NCBI GenBank assembly: GCA_013044075.1
Contig: JABEVG010000040.1
Location: forward strand, 1-37,831
Direction of reading: 5' to 3'
Source: Gallionella sp.
GTDB taxonomy: Bacteria; Pseudomonadota; Gammaproteobacteria; Burkholderiales; Gallionellaceae
Length of the DNA: 37,831 bases
Of the stretch, positions 18,140 through 25,701 are shown in pieces. Position 1 is the first letter of the stretch, and each line of letters begins with the position of its first letter. The notes beneath the pieces are model-generated. The model had not been told where the DNA came from. It did not search any database and was given only the letters and a program-made list of their open reading frames with translations. The position numbers and the translations under genes are program-made.

Positions 18140-18806
18140 GTTGCATGGCGCGGTTATAGATTTCGAGCAAGTCTTCCTCGCTCACATCGATCACGCTATC
18201 CATCGCTTCGAGTGCCGCTTCAATATCGTCCACGGTGATCTCTGCGGGCGGGATGCTCGGTGCCTGGGGGATGGGTGGTTGATGCGGTGCCGGGTAGTGC
18301 CGGCCCGGCAGCAGATTGTTGATGAGCAAGGCGAACGCCAATGAAACAGCCGCATTCATGGCAACGATACCGGCCAGCCATAATCCGCCCATCAGATGGA
18401 ACTGGCTTGCTCCCAGCACCACCGTGAGCGCGGTCGCCGCACCGGGCGGATGCAGCGCGTCCAGCAGATGCATCAGCAGGATAGCCAGTGCCACGGCAAT
18501 CGCCGCCGCGATGATGGGATCGGCAATGAGCAGGCTGATGATCCAGCCCGCCAGTGCCGAGATCGCATGCCCGACCACCAGATTCCAGGGCTGCGCCATC
18601 GGGCTGTGCGGCACCGCAAACAGCAGCACCGCCGATGCCGCAGTCGATCCGAGCATGAGCACAGGATAGGGGCCGCGCGGCAGGAATTCGATCAGCAGAC
18701 CCAGCCACAAAATGGCGATACCGCCGGCCAACGCGCCGCGCAACTTCTCCGCGAGCGTGACGGTGGCGTGATGATGGGGCAAAAAAAGCCGGAGGAAATC
18801 TTTCAT
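18114..18806 (-). CDS. HPP-family integral membrane protein
   Basis: Using ATG 18806 the product is 230 residues: a short N-terminus (MKDFLRLFLPHHH), four to five hydrophobic helices, and the family signature LHPPGAATAL in the third or fourth helix. An acidic soluble tail follows (VDDIEAALEAMDSVIDVSEEDLLEIYN) in the position where some relatives carry CBS domains. Longer starts up to 18887 are open, but add a segment that does not look like this family. HPP proteins are inner-membrane proteins; a plant relative has been linked to nitrite transport, but the bacterial substrate is unknown. It is in the minus-strand run after rlmI and overlaps the chrA remnant. Confidence 0.82.
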   Translation of the reverse strand: MKDFLRLFLPHHHATVTLAEKLRGALAGGIAILWLGLLIEFLPRGPYPVLMLGSTAASAVLLFAVPHSPMAQPWNLVVGHAISALAGWIISLLIADPIIAAAIAVALAILLMHLLDALHPPGAATALTVVLGASQFHLMGGLWLAGIVAMNAAVSLAFALLINNLLPGRHYPAPHQPPIPQAPSIPPAEITVDDIEAALEAMDSVIDVSEEDLLEIYNRAMQHAQRRPAR

Positions 18807-18905
18807 GTGCTGACTAGCGGTTCGGACGGGAACGCTATGATAACCGCCCGGACAGAAAAGGTTGATCGTGTTCGCTCCGTCCGGCATCGCGCGGACCGCG
18901 CGTTT

Positions 18906-20264
18906 CTAGGAAGCGACCCTCAGCACCAACCCTTTCAGATACGCCCCCTCAGGGAAGCTGAGCAGCACCGGATGATCGGCACTGGCGTGCAGGTGATGCA
19001 CGATCTGCGCGTCCACGCCGGCATCGAGTGCCGCACCCGCGACGATCTTCTGGAACAGCTCCGTGCTGATGCCGCCGGAGCAGGAATAAGTGGCAAGCAG
19101 GCCACCGGGGTTGAGCAGCTTGAAGCCCAGCAGATTGATGTCCTTATAACCTCTTGCGGCTTTTTCGGCGAAGGCGGCGGTGGGGGCGAACTTGGGCGGA
19201 TCGAGAATGATGAAGTCGAATTTTCGGCCCTGGTCGCGCAGTTTGCGCAGTGCCAGGAACACATCGTCGCATTGCCATTCTGCGGCACTGGCATCCAGAC
19301 CGTTGGCGGTCAGATTTTCTGCGGCAATGCGCAGCGCGTCCGCCGAGGCATCGATGGACAACACCGACTTCGCGCCGCCGCGCAGGGCATACAGCGAGAA
19401 TCCTCCGGTGTAGCAGAAGCAATTCAGCACGGTCTTGTTGCGCGCCAGCGTTTCGGTGAGTTTGCGATTGTCGCGTTGATCCAGGTAGAAGCCGGTCTTC
19501 TGTCCGGCCGCCACATCGACGTTAAAACGCAGTCCGTGCTCGACCACTTCGACCCGGTCCGGCAATGTGCCGCGCAACACACCGTTGCGTTCGATCAAGC
19601 CCTCCAGTCCGCGCGAGTCGGAATCGGAACGCTCGTAGATGCACGCGGGCTCGCACACATCCTGCAAGATATCGGCGAGGGTATCGCGCCAATATTCCGC
19701 GCCCGCGCTGCCGATCTGCATCACCAGCGCCGCGCCATACCGGTCGACGATCAAGCCCGGTAGTCCGTCCGATTCGGCATGGATGAGGCGCATCCCGGTG
19801 TTCGACTCCCTCTCCCCTCGGGAGAGGGTTGGGGTGAGGGAGAGCGTGCTCCGCGCCGCCAGTGCGTTGACGATCTTGCGGCGAAAGAACGCCGCGTCTA
19901 TCACTTCATCCTCGCGCCATGACCATACCCGCGCGCTGATCTGCGAGTCCGCGTTATAAGCGGCCCAGGCGAGGAACTCGCCCTGCTCGCTGCGCACTGC
20001 GACAGTCGTGCCGTTCACAGGCGCGCCATCGACATGCGCGATCGCCCCGGAGAACACCCAGGGGTGGCGACGCTGCAAGGACTTCTCCCGTCCCGCTGCC
20101 AGCACGATAGCAGGCGCGGCTTGCGCGTTACCGCTGCGCGGTTGCGTCAATACGCGCGGTGCGGTGGCCGGCTCTTGCTGGCGCGAACGCTTGCGGAAAT
20201 CCGGCTTGCCGGAAGCGGTGCGCCGCCCGGTCGAGCGGGGCTGGTTGGATTTTTCTTGGGTCAT
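18906..20264 (-). CDS. rlmI: 23S rRNA (cytosine-C5)-methyltransferase RlmI-like
   Basis: The 452-residue protein has a PUA-type RNA-binding domain (about 52-115, LAAGREKSLQRRHPWVFSGAI), then a class I methyltransferase. Motifs are CFCYTGGFSLYAL (about 282-294, SAM binding), FIILDPPKF (about 351-359) and ATYSCSGG (about 391-398), whose Cys is the likely catalytic nucleophile. This is the RlmI architecture (m5C1962 of 23S rRNA in E. coli). It is longer than the usual about 396 residues for two reasons: a basic, low-complexity N-terminus of about 50 residues, and an in-frame repeat-encoded insert (LSLTPTLSRGERE, 141-153) between PUA and catalytic regions. It lies 9 bp after xerC in the dapF-xerC operon. 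Confidence 0.9.
   Translation of the reverse strand: MTQEKSNQPRSTGRRTASGKPDFRKRSRQQEPATAPRVLTQPRSGNAQAAPAIVLAAGREKSLQRRHPWVFSGAIAHVDGAPVNGTTVAVRSEQGEFLAWAAYNADSQISARVWSWREDEVIDAAFFRRKIVNALAARSTLSLTPTLSRGERESNTGMRLIHAESDGLPGLIVDRYGAALVMQIGSAGAEYWRDTLADILQDVCEPACIYERSDSDSRGLEGLIERNGVLRGTLPDRVEVVEHGLRFNVDVAAGQKTGFYLDQRDNRKLTETLARNKTVLNCFCYTGGFSLYALRGGAKSVLSIDASADALRIAAENLTANGLDASAAEWQCDDVFLALRKLRDQGRKFDFIILDPPKFAPTAAFAEKAARGYKDINLLGFKLLNPGGLLATYSCSGGISTELFQKIVAGAALDAGVDAQIVHHLHASADHPVLLSFPEGAYLKGLVLRVAS
19808..19840. repeat. Palindromic repeat inserted in frame in rlmI
   Basis: CCCTCTCCC-CTC-GGGAGAGGG is a perfect 9-bp hairpin, followed by TTGGGGTGAGGG. Read with the gene it encodes the LTPTLSRGERE peptide I recognise from a widespread proteobacterial intergenic repeat. 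The host frame remains open through it and the flanking protein (PUA domain and RLIHAESDGLPGLIVDRYG) is normal on both sides. Confidence 0.8.
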
Positions 20265-20273
20265 GTTTTCTTC

Positions 20274-21191
20274 TCAGGATTTGCGTTTGGCGCGCGGGTG
20301 CGCCGCGTCGTAGATCTTGCTCAGGTATTGGAAATCGAGATGGGTATAAACCTGTGTGGTGGAGATACTGCTGTGGCCCAGCAACTCCTGCACGGCACGC
20401 AGGTCACCGGATGATTGCAACAGATGGGTGGCGAAGGAATGGCGCAGCAGATGGGGATGCACGCTGCTGGTGATGCCGAGTTTGATGCCCCAATGCTTCA
20501 TCTGTAATTGCACCACACGCGGCGAGATGCGCTGCCCGCGAAGCCCCACGAACAGCGCGGCTTCATCGGCTCTAGCCAGCTGATCGCGCACCGCCAGCCA
20601 GACTTTTATCGCCGCGACGGCAAATTTCCCGAGTGGCACGACTCGTTGTTTGCTGCCCTTGCCGGTGACGCGCACCTCGCCGTCACCCAGACTGGCGTTC
20701 ATGTCCGCCACATTCAGACCGACCAACTCGGCCAGCCGCAAACCGGAAGAATATAAAAGCTCGATCATCGCCTTGTCGCGTATCGCGGTCACATTCTCGG
20801 CAGGAACGTCCATGAGATGCACCGCCTCATCGGGCGACAGGGCTTGCGGCAATACCTGCGCGGATTTGGGTGCGCGCACCCCCACACAAGGATTGTCGGT
20901 GTAGCCGTGATCGCGCATCAGATAGTTAAAGAACCCGCGCCATGCCGACAACATGCGCGCCAATGAACGTCCGGACAAACCCCGGCTGTGCAGTTGCCCG
21001 ATGTAACGGCGGATCTGGTGTGCCTTGAGCGTATCCAGCACCGTGTCGCCGGATAACCCGAACAATCGGTTCAGGTCGCGCGCGTAATTTTCTGCGGTGA
21101 GTTCGGAGTAACGTTTCTCGTTACGCAGCCAGGCCAGGTAGCCTTGCAGATATGCCTCGTTGGTCCCTTCGACTGAACTCGGGGCGTGCAT
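20274..21191 (-). CDS. xerC: Tyrosine recombinase XerC
   Basis: XerC acts with XerD at the dif site to resolve chromosome dimers before cell division. The 305-residue protein has an N-terminal SAM-like core-binding domain (about 12-95) and a catalytic domain with all expected residues: Arg152 (SSGLRLAEL), Lys178 (VTGKGSKQR), His247 and Arg250 (HPHLLRHSF), His273 (LGHSSI) and the nucleophile Tyr282 (TQVYTHLD). It is 2 bp after the DUF484 gene, in the dapF-DUF484-xerC order common in proteobacteria, which argues for XerC rather than a phage integrase. The first residues (HAPSSVEG) look repeat-derived, so the functional core may start near residue 10. Confidence 0.95.
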   Translation of the reverse strand: MHAPSSVEGTNEAYLQGYLAWLRNEKRYSELTAENYARDLNRLFGLSGDTVLDTLKAHQIRRYIGQLHSRGLSGRSLARMLSAWRGFFNYLMRDHGYTDNPCVGVRAPKSAQVLPQALSPDEAVHLMDVPAENVTAIRDKAMIELLYSSGLRLAELVGLNVADMNASLGDGEVRVTGKGSKQRVVPLGKFAVAAIKVWLAVRDQLARADEAALFVGLRGQRISPRVVQLQMKHWGIKLGITSSVHPHLLRHSFATHLLQSSGDLRAVQELLGHSSISTTQVYTHLDFQYLSKIYDAAHPRAKRKS

Positions 21192-21193
21192 GG

Positions 21194-21820
21194 TTAACGT
21201 TGCAAGTAGGGATGCAAGCCGCTCGCCACCGCATCACTGATGCGCCGCAAAAACACCGTACCCATCTCCGGATAGAAACGTTGTTTGTCCGGGCTGGCGA
21301 GCACCAGCAAGCCTATGGTATCGCTCCCCGCATGCAGGGGAAGATACGCGTAGGAACGCAGCTGCCCGGCGGGCACGTCGAACCAGGCCGCAGTGTCGTG
21401 CGCCGGGTGATGCAGGCACACCGGCTGCGCCTGGGCATCGGCAAAGGCCAGCACTTCGGCACTGGGCGGCGTGATTTCCCACAGGCGCAACACGGTATGC
21501 GGCACACTGAAAATATCACCTAACAAGTGCGGGACCATGTCCTTGAGCGTAGCCAGATCGCGGGCCGCAAACAGGGCCACGATGAATTCGTGGACCTTGT
21601 GTTGCAGCGCGTCATTTTCCTTGGCGAACAACAGCAGATCATGCAGTTTCTTTTCCAGCTCCTTGTTCTTCTCGCGCAACGCGAGCAACTGTCTTTCGCT
21701 CAGTGATATCGTGCGCCCGCCATGCGGATGAGGCAGATTGATACGGGCCAAGGTATCGATATGCGCCTCGAAGAACTGGGGATTGTCTTGCAGATATTGC
21801 GCTACGTCTTCGGCTCTCAT
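21194..21820 (-). CDS. DUF484 family protein
   Basis: The 208-residue protein has the DUF484 opening (EDVAQYLQDNPQFFEAH), a coiled-coil stretch rich in Leu, Lys and Glu (about 42-75, LSERQLLALREKNKELEKKL), and a GAF-like C-terminal domain (about 80-200). It lies between dapF (8 bp gap) and xerC (2 bp gap), the usual place for this family. Its biochemical function is not known. The GAF-like fold and coiled coil suggest a dimeric regulatory or scaffold protein, which is inference. Confidence 0.9.
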   Translation of the reverse strand: MRAEDVAQYLQDNPQFFEAHIDTLARINLPHPHGGRTISLSERQLLALREKNKELEKKLHDLLLFAKENDALQHKVHEFIVALFAARDLATLKDMVPHLLGDIFSVPHTVLRLWEITPPSAEVLAFADAQAQPVCLHHPAHDTAAWFDVPAGQLRSYAYLPLHAGSDTIGLLVLASPDKQRFYPEMGTVFLRRISDAVASGLHPYLQR

Positions 21821-21828
21821 GCTTGCTC

Positions 21829-22653
21829 CTATATTGTAATTTCGCCGTTAAACACGGTGATCGCCGGACCGGTCAGCATCACCGGTTGACCCATCCCATC
21901 CCAAGCGACACCGAGTGCACCGCCGCGCGTGAGCACATGCACCGGGCTATCGAGCAAGCCGAGGCGTATCCCGGCCACCGCTGCCGCGCACGCTCCCGTC
22001 CCGCACGCCAGGGTCTCGCCCGCACCGCGCTCAAACACGCGCAGTTTGATGCTGTGTCTGTCGACAACCTGCATGAAACCGGCGTTGACGCGCTTGGGGA
22101 AACGCGGATGCAGTTCGATCAGCGCGCCGGTTCTTGCCACGTCGGCGGTCTCAATATCGTCCACGACCTGCACCGCATGGGGATTGCCCATGGACAGCGC
22201 GCTGATGTGCAGCGTGACACCCGACACGTCCAATGCCTCGCTCGCCTGCTCTGTGCCGCCGACAAAGGGGATGCGCGCCGCGTCAAACACGGGCGCGCCC
22301 ATATTCACCGTCACGCGCCCGTCTTCTTCGAGACGCGGCATGATCAGACCGCTCTTGGTTTCCACCACGATCTCGCGTTTGCCGGTGAGCTTTTGATCAT
22401 GCACAAAACGCACGAAGCAGCGCGCGCCGTTGCCGCATTGCTCGACCTCGCCGCCGTCCGCGTTGAAGATGCGATAACGGAAATCCGCCTCCTGATTCTG
22501 CGATTTTTCCACCAGCAAGATCTGGTCGCAGCCCACACCGAAGTGTCGGTCGGCCAGCAGGCGCAATTGTTCCGGGGCGAGGCTGAGGTGCTGGCGCACG
22601 CCGTCGATGACGACAAAGTCATTTCCCGCACCATGCATCTTTGTGAACTTCAT
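21829..22653 (-). CDS. dapF: Diaminopimelate epimerase
   Basis: DapF converts LL- to meso-diaminopimelate for lysine and peptidoglycan synthesis, in the cytoplasm and without a cofactor. The product is 274 residues, the normal size, with the opening [17 protein letters not shown]. The two catalytic cysteines are Cys73 ([10 protein letters not shown]) and Cys218 ([12 protein letters not shown]), each in a GNG/GTG substrate-binding loop. The start at 22653 is preferred over a longer frame because AAGGAT lies seven bases upstream; that ribosome-binding site overlaps the tag stop codon, so the genes are coupled. It lies in the CoA-binding/tag/dapF/DUF484/xerC/rlmI run. Confidence 0.96.
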   Translation of the reverse strand: MKFTKMHGAGNDFVVIDGVRQHLSLAPEQLRLLADRHFGVGCDQILLVEKSQNQEADFRYRIFNADGGEVEQCGNGARCFVRFVHDQKLTGKREIVVETKSGLIMPRLEEDGRVTVNMGAPVFDAARIPFVGGTEQASEALDVSGVTLHISALSMGNPHAVQVVDDIETADVARTGALIELHPRFPKRVNAGFMQVVDRHSIKLRVFERGAGETLACGTGACAAAVAGIRLGLLDSPVHVLTRGGALGVAWDGMGQPVMLTGPAITVFNGEITI

Positions 22654-22655
22654 AG

Positions 22656-23234
22656 CTATCCTTTGTTTAATTGGGCATACCGGAAACAATCCGTGGTGTG
22701 GTCATTGACCATGCCCGTGGCCTGCATGAATGCGTAGCAGATCGTCGTGCCGACAAACTTGAAGCCGCGCCGTTTCAATTCTTTACTCATCGCATCCGAC
22801 TCGGCTGTGCTGGCCGGCACCTCGGCCATGCTGCGTCTGGCATTCTGCCTAGTCTGCCCACCGGCGAACTGCCAAATGTAGTGGTCGAAACTGCCGAACT
22901 CGGCCTGCACTTCAAGAAACTTTTGCGCGTTCAACACCGCAGCGTTCACTTTCAGGCGGTTGCGCACAATGCCGGGATTTTGCAGCAGCGATTCTATGTG
23001 AGCGGGGGTATAGCGGGCAATGCGTTGCACAGCAAAATCATCGAATGCGGCGCGATAGTGTTCGCGTTTGCGCAGCACCGTGATCCAACTCAGTCCCGCT
23101 TGCGCCCCTTCCAGGATCAAGAACTCGAACAGCTTGTGATCGTCATGCAGCGGCACGCCCCACTCGCGGTCGTGATAATGCCGGTACAGTTCATCACTGC
23201 CCGCCCAGGCGCAGCGGCACACCGCGTCAGTCAT
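22656..23234 (-). CDS. tag: DNA-3-methyladenine glycosylase I
   Basis: Tag removes 3-methyladenine from alkylated DNA as the first step of base-excision repair. The 192-residue product matches the family throughout: [21 protein letters not shown] at the N-terminus, [18 protein letters not shown] with the catalytic Glu42, and [30 protein letters not shown] near the C-terminus. The zinc site of the family is represented by Cys8 and His21 at the N-terminus and the His and Cys of NDHTTDC. The start at 23234 overlaps the stop of the CoA-binding protein by 8 bp; a longer frame from 23270 is open but not needed. It is 2 bp from dapF. Confidence 0.95.
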   Translation of the reverse strand: MTDAVCRCAWAGSDELYRHYHDREWGVPLHDDHKLFEFLILEGAQAGLSWITVLRKREHYRAAFDDFAVQRIARYTPAHIESLLQNPGIVRNRLKVNAAVLNAQKFLEVQAEFGSFDHYIWQFAGGQTRQNARRSMAEVPASTAESDAMSKELKRRGFKFVGTTICYAFMQATGMVNDHTTDCFRYAQLNKG

Positions 23235-23661
23235 TCGCTTCGTCGGAAGAGCAAAGCTGCACGCAGTCACGCCACATACAGCGATCCATCACCACCGTCA
23301 TCCCCGCTTGTTGCGCGCGCAGCGCGGCGGCTTCGTCGATCACACCGTCCTGCAACCAGAGATTTTTGATGCCCAGTTTGATACAGCTTTCCACGATAGC
23401 GGGCACATGCTCGGAGGCGCGAAACACGTCCACGATGTCGGGCAATTCGGGCAGGCTTTCCAAATCTGGATAGGCGCGCTCGCCCAGCACTTCGGTCACC
23501 AGAGGCCGCACCGGAACGATCCGGTAGCCCCGGCTTTGCAGCCCGCGTGCCACGCGAAAACTGGGGCGTGCCGGATTGGGCGACAAGCCCAGCACCGCGA
23601 CGCGGCGCACCTGGTGCAGCAACTGGCGGATCTGTTCGGTAGTCGGATTGGCAAATGTCAT
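23227..23661 (-). CDS. CoA-binding domain protein (YccU-like)
   Basis: Starting at ATG 23661 gives 144 residues forming one Rossmann-like CoA-binding domain: RRVAVLGLSPNPARPSFRVA (nucleotide-binding loop), RGYRIVPVRP, then DVFRASEHVPAIVESCIKLGIKNLWLQDGV and MDRCMWRD at the end. A longer frame upstream is open but reaches into the divergent gene and lacks family-like sequence. Members bind CoA-type ligands in vitro, but their physiological role is unclear. It is the first gene of the long minus-strand operon and diverges from the gene at 23754 across 92 bp. Confidence 0.88.
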   Translation of the reverse strand: MTFANPTTEQIRQLLHQVRRVAVLGLSPNPARPSFRVARGLQSRGYRIVPVRPLVTEVLGERAYPDLESLPELPDIVDVFRASEHVPAIVESCIKLGIKNLWLQDGVIDEAAALRAQQAGMTVVMDRCMWRDCVQLCSSDEAND

Positions 23662-23671
23662 GGCTGGCTTC

Positions 23672-23700
23672 TTGGTTCGGATGAGCGCGTAAGATAACAT
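23672..23700 (+). promoter_or_regulatory. Weak candidate promoter for the cNMP/CBS/NTase gene
   Basis: TTGGTT (23672-23677), 17 bp, TAACAT (23695-23700) in the 92-bp divergent region. It matches 3 and 4 of 6 consensus bases, so it is only suggestive. Confidence 0.22.
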
Positions 23701-23753
23701 CTTTGCCAGACCGGATGGAACCTGACGTTCTGCCGATTTTTTGGAGTACTCGG

Positions 23754-25670
23754 ATGACACCACAACCCGGCAATTCTTTGCTCGCTGCAACGGCGGAACA
23801 TTTGCGCCGCTACGCTCCGTTCGATCAAATGGAAGCGGCACATCTGCATCGTCTGGCAGCGCGTTTGCGGCTGGCCTATTACCATCAGGGCGAAGTCCTG
23901 CTGTCCCCCGAGCAAGGCACGGCGCTGAAGCTGCTTATCATCAAACAGGGCGGGGTACAGGGCGAGCAGGATGTGGCACGCGCCCAGGAGGATGCAGCCT
24001 GGCTGGAGCTGCACGAGGGCGAGTGCTTCCCGCTCGGGGCATTGCTCGCCAGGCGCGCGGTGACCGGCACGTATCGCGCCAGGACCGACACGTTTTGCTA
24101 TGAACTCGATGCGCGGGACTTCTTTGAATTGATGCATTTGAGCGTGGCCTTCCATGATTTTTGCACCCGCCGCATCGCCAATCTGCTCGAACAATCCAAA
24201 CACATCATCCAGGCGCAATATTCGCGCTCCAGCAGCGAGCAGCAATCCATGACCAGCCGGCTCTCGGAGATCATGGACCGTGCGCCTATTACCTGTTCAC
24301 CGCAAACCGCTATCCGCACCGTGCTGCAAACCATGCGCGACCATCGCATCGGCTCGATGGTCGCGGTAGAGGACGGTATCGCGGTGGGCATGTTCACCTT
24401 GCACGATGTGTTGAACCGCGTGGCGTTGCCGCAAGCCGATCTAACCCAGCCCATCATCGGCGTGATGAGCCAACGACTCACCACCTTGCCGTCGCACGCA
24501 CTGGCCTACGAGGCCATGCTGGCGATGGCAAGAGAAGGCATACGGCATTTGCTGGTGAGCGATCACGGCAAGTTCGTCGGGGTGCTGTCCGAGAAAGACC
24601 TGTTCACCCTGCAACGCGTGAGTCTGCGCCAGGTGAGCCAGACCATACACAGTGCGACCACGCTGGACGACCTGAAACACGCCGCGCACAACATCCGCCA
24701 GTTGGGCCAGAACATGCTGGCGCAGGGTATCGCGGCGGAGCATCTCACCCAGCTGACCTCGACACTGAACGATCTGTTGAGCGCGCGCATCATCGAGTTG
24801 GAATGCGTCGCGGCGGGTCTGCAGGAACCGGATTCCTGCCAGACCGCATTCTGCTGGTTGGCCCTCGGCTCGGAAGGGCGACTGGAGCAGACTTTCCACA
24901 CGGACCAGGACAACGGCATCATCTTCATCACACCCCGTGGCCAAACACCGGAAGCGGTACGCGGCAGCCTGCTCCCTGTCGCCGAACACATCAACACGGT
25001 CTCGGCGGCATGCGGATTCCCGCTATGCAAGGGCGGGATCATGGCCTCCAATCCGCGCTGGTGCCTGAGCCTGGAGGAATGGAAGAATGTGTACGCCGAT
25101 TGGATCGCCAGGGGCGACGCGCCGGAGCTGCTCAACGCATCGATATTCTTCGACTTCCGCGCGTTGTCCGGCAATGTCACGCTGGCCGCGCAACTGCGCG
25201 CATGGCTGCACGACAAGATCAAAGACAACCGGCGATTCCTGCAACTGATGGCAGGCAACGCGCTAGGCAACCACCCGCCAGTCGGGGTGCTGCGCGACTT
25301 CGCCGTCGGGAAGAACGGTGGCGACAACACGCTGGATCTCAAAGTGAACGGCATCACGCCCTTCGTCGATGCCGCCCGCATCTTCGCGCTCGCCAGTGGC
25401 TCTAACGAAACCAATACCGTACTCAGATTGCGCGCCGCCGGGACAGCCTGGCAGATCAAGGCTGATGAGATCGATGCCTGGGCGCATAGCTTTCATTACA
25501 TCCAGTTGCTACGCCTGCGCCTGCAACATGAGCAGGTCAAACAAGGCAAGGAATTCTCCAATCGCGTTGATCCCGACACGCTCAACGAACTCGACCGGCG
25601 CATCCTGAAAGAAGCGTTCCGCCAGGCGCGCAAGTTGCAGAAGGTATTGGAAAACTACTTCACGTTTTGA
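23754..25670 (+). CDS. cNMP-binding / CBS / DUF294 nucleotidyltransferase-like regulator
   Basis: From ATG 23754 (GGAG seven bases upstream) the product is 638 residues with four parts. A cyclic-nucleotide-binding-like domain (about 1-140) contains HQGEVLLSPEQ and ECFPLGALLARR. A CBS pair follows (about 173-290; PITCSPQTAIRTVLQTM and LTTLPSHALAYEAM). Then come a GlnD-like nucleotidyltransferase domain with GSEGR at about 372-376 and the metal-binding Asp384-x-Asp386 (TDQDN), and a DUF294 C-terminal domain. It is a soluble, probably ligand-regulated protein; the transferase substrate, if any, is unknown. In many proteobacteria such genes neighbour a DUF4212/sodium:solute symporter pair and a DnaQ-type exonuclease, both found nearby here (28178-31369). 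Confidence 0.9.
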   Translation: MTPQPGNSLLAATAEHLRRYAPFDQMEAAHLHRLAARLRLAYYHQGEVLLSPEQGTALKLLIIKQGGVQGEQDVARAQEDAAWLELHEGECFPLGALLARRAVTGTYRARTDTFCYELDARDFFELMHLSVAFHDFCTRRIANLLEQSKHIIQAQYSRSSSEQQSMTSRLSEIMDRAPITCSPQTAIRTVLQTMRDHRIGSMVAVEDGIAVGMFTLHDVLNRVALPQADLTQPIIGVMSQRLTTLPSHALAYEAMLAMAREGIRHLLVSDHGKFVGVLSEKDLFTLQRVSLRQVSQTIHSATTLDDLKHAAHNIRQLGQNMLAQGIAAEHLTQLTSTLNDLLSARIIELECVAAGLQEPDSCQTAFCWLALGSEGRLEQTFHTDQDNGIIFITPRGQTPEAVRGSLLPVAEHINTVSAACGFPLCKGGIMASNPRWCLSLEEWKNVYADWIARGDAPELLNASIFFDFRALSGNVTLAAQLRAWLHDKIKDNRRFLQLMAGNALGNHPPVGVLRDFAVGKNGGDNTLDLKVNGITPFVDAARIFALASGSNETNTVLRLRAAGTAWQIKADEIDAWAHSFHYIQLLRLRLQHEQVKQGKEFSNRVDPDTLNELDRRILKEAFRQARKLQKVLENYFTF

Positions 25671-25701
25671 GCGTCACAAATCCTGAACGCGCACGAACGC
25701 C

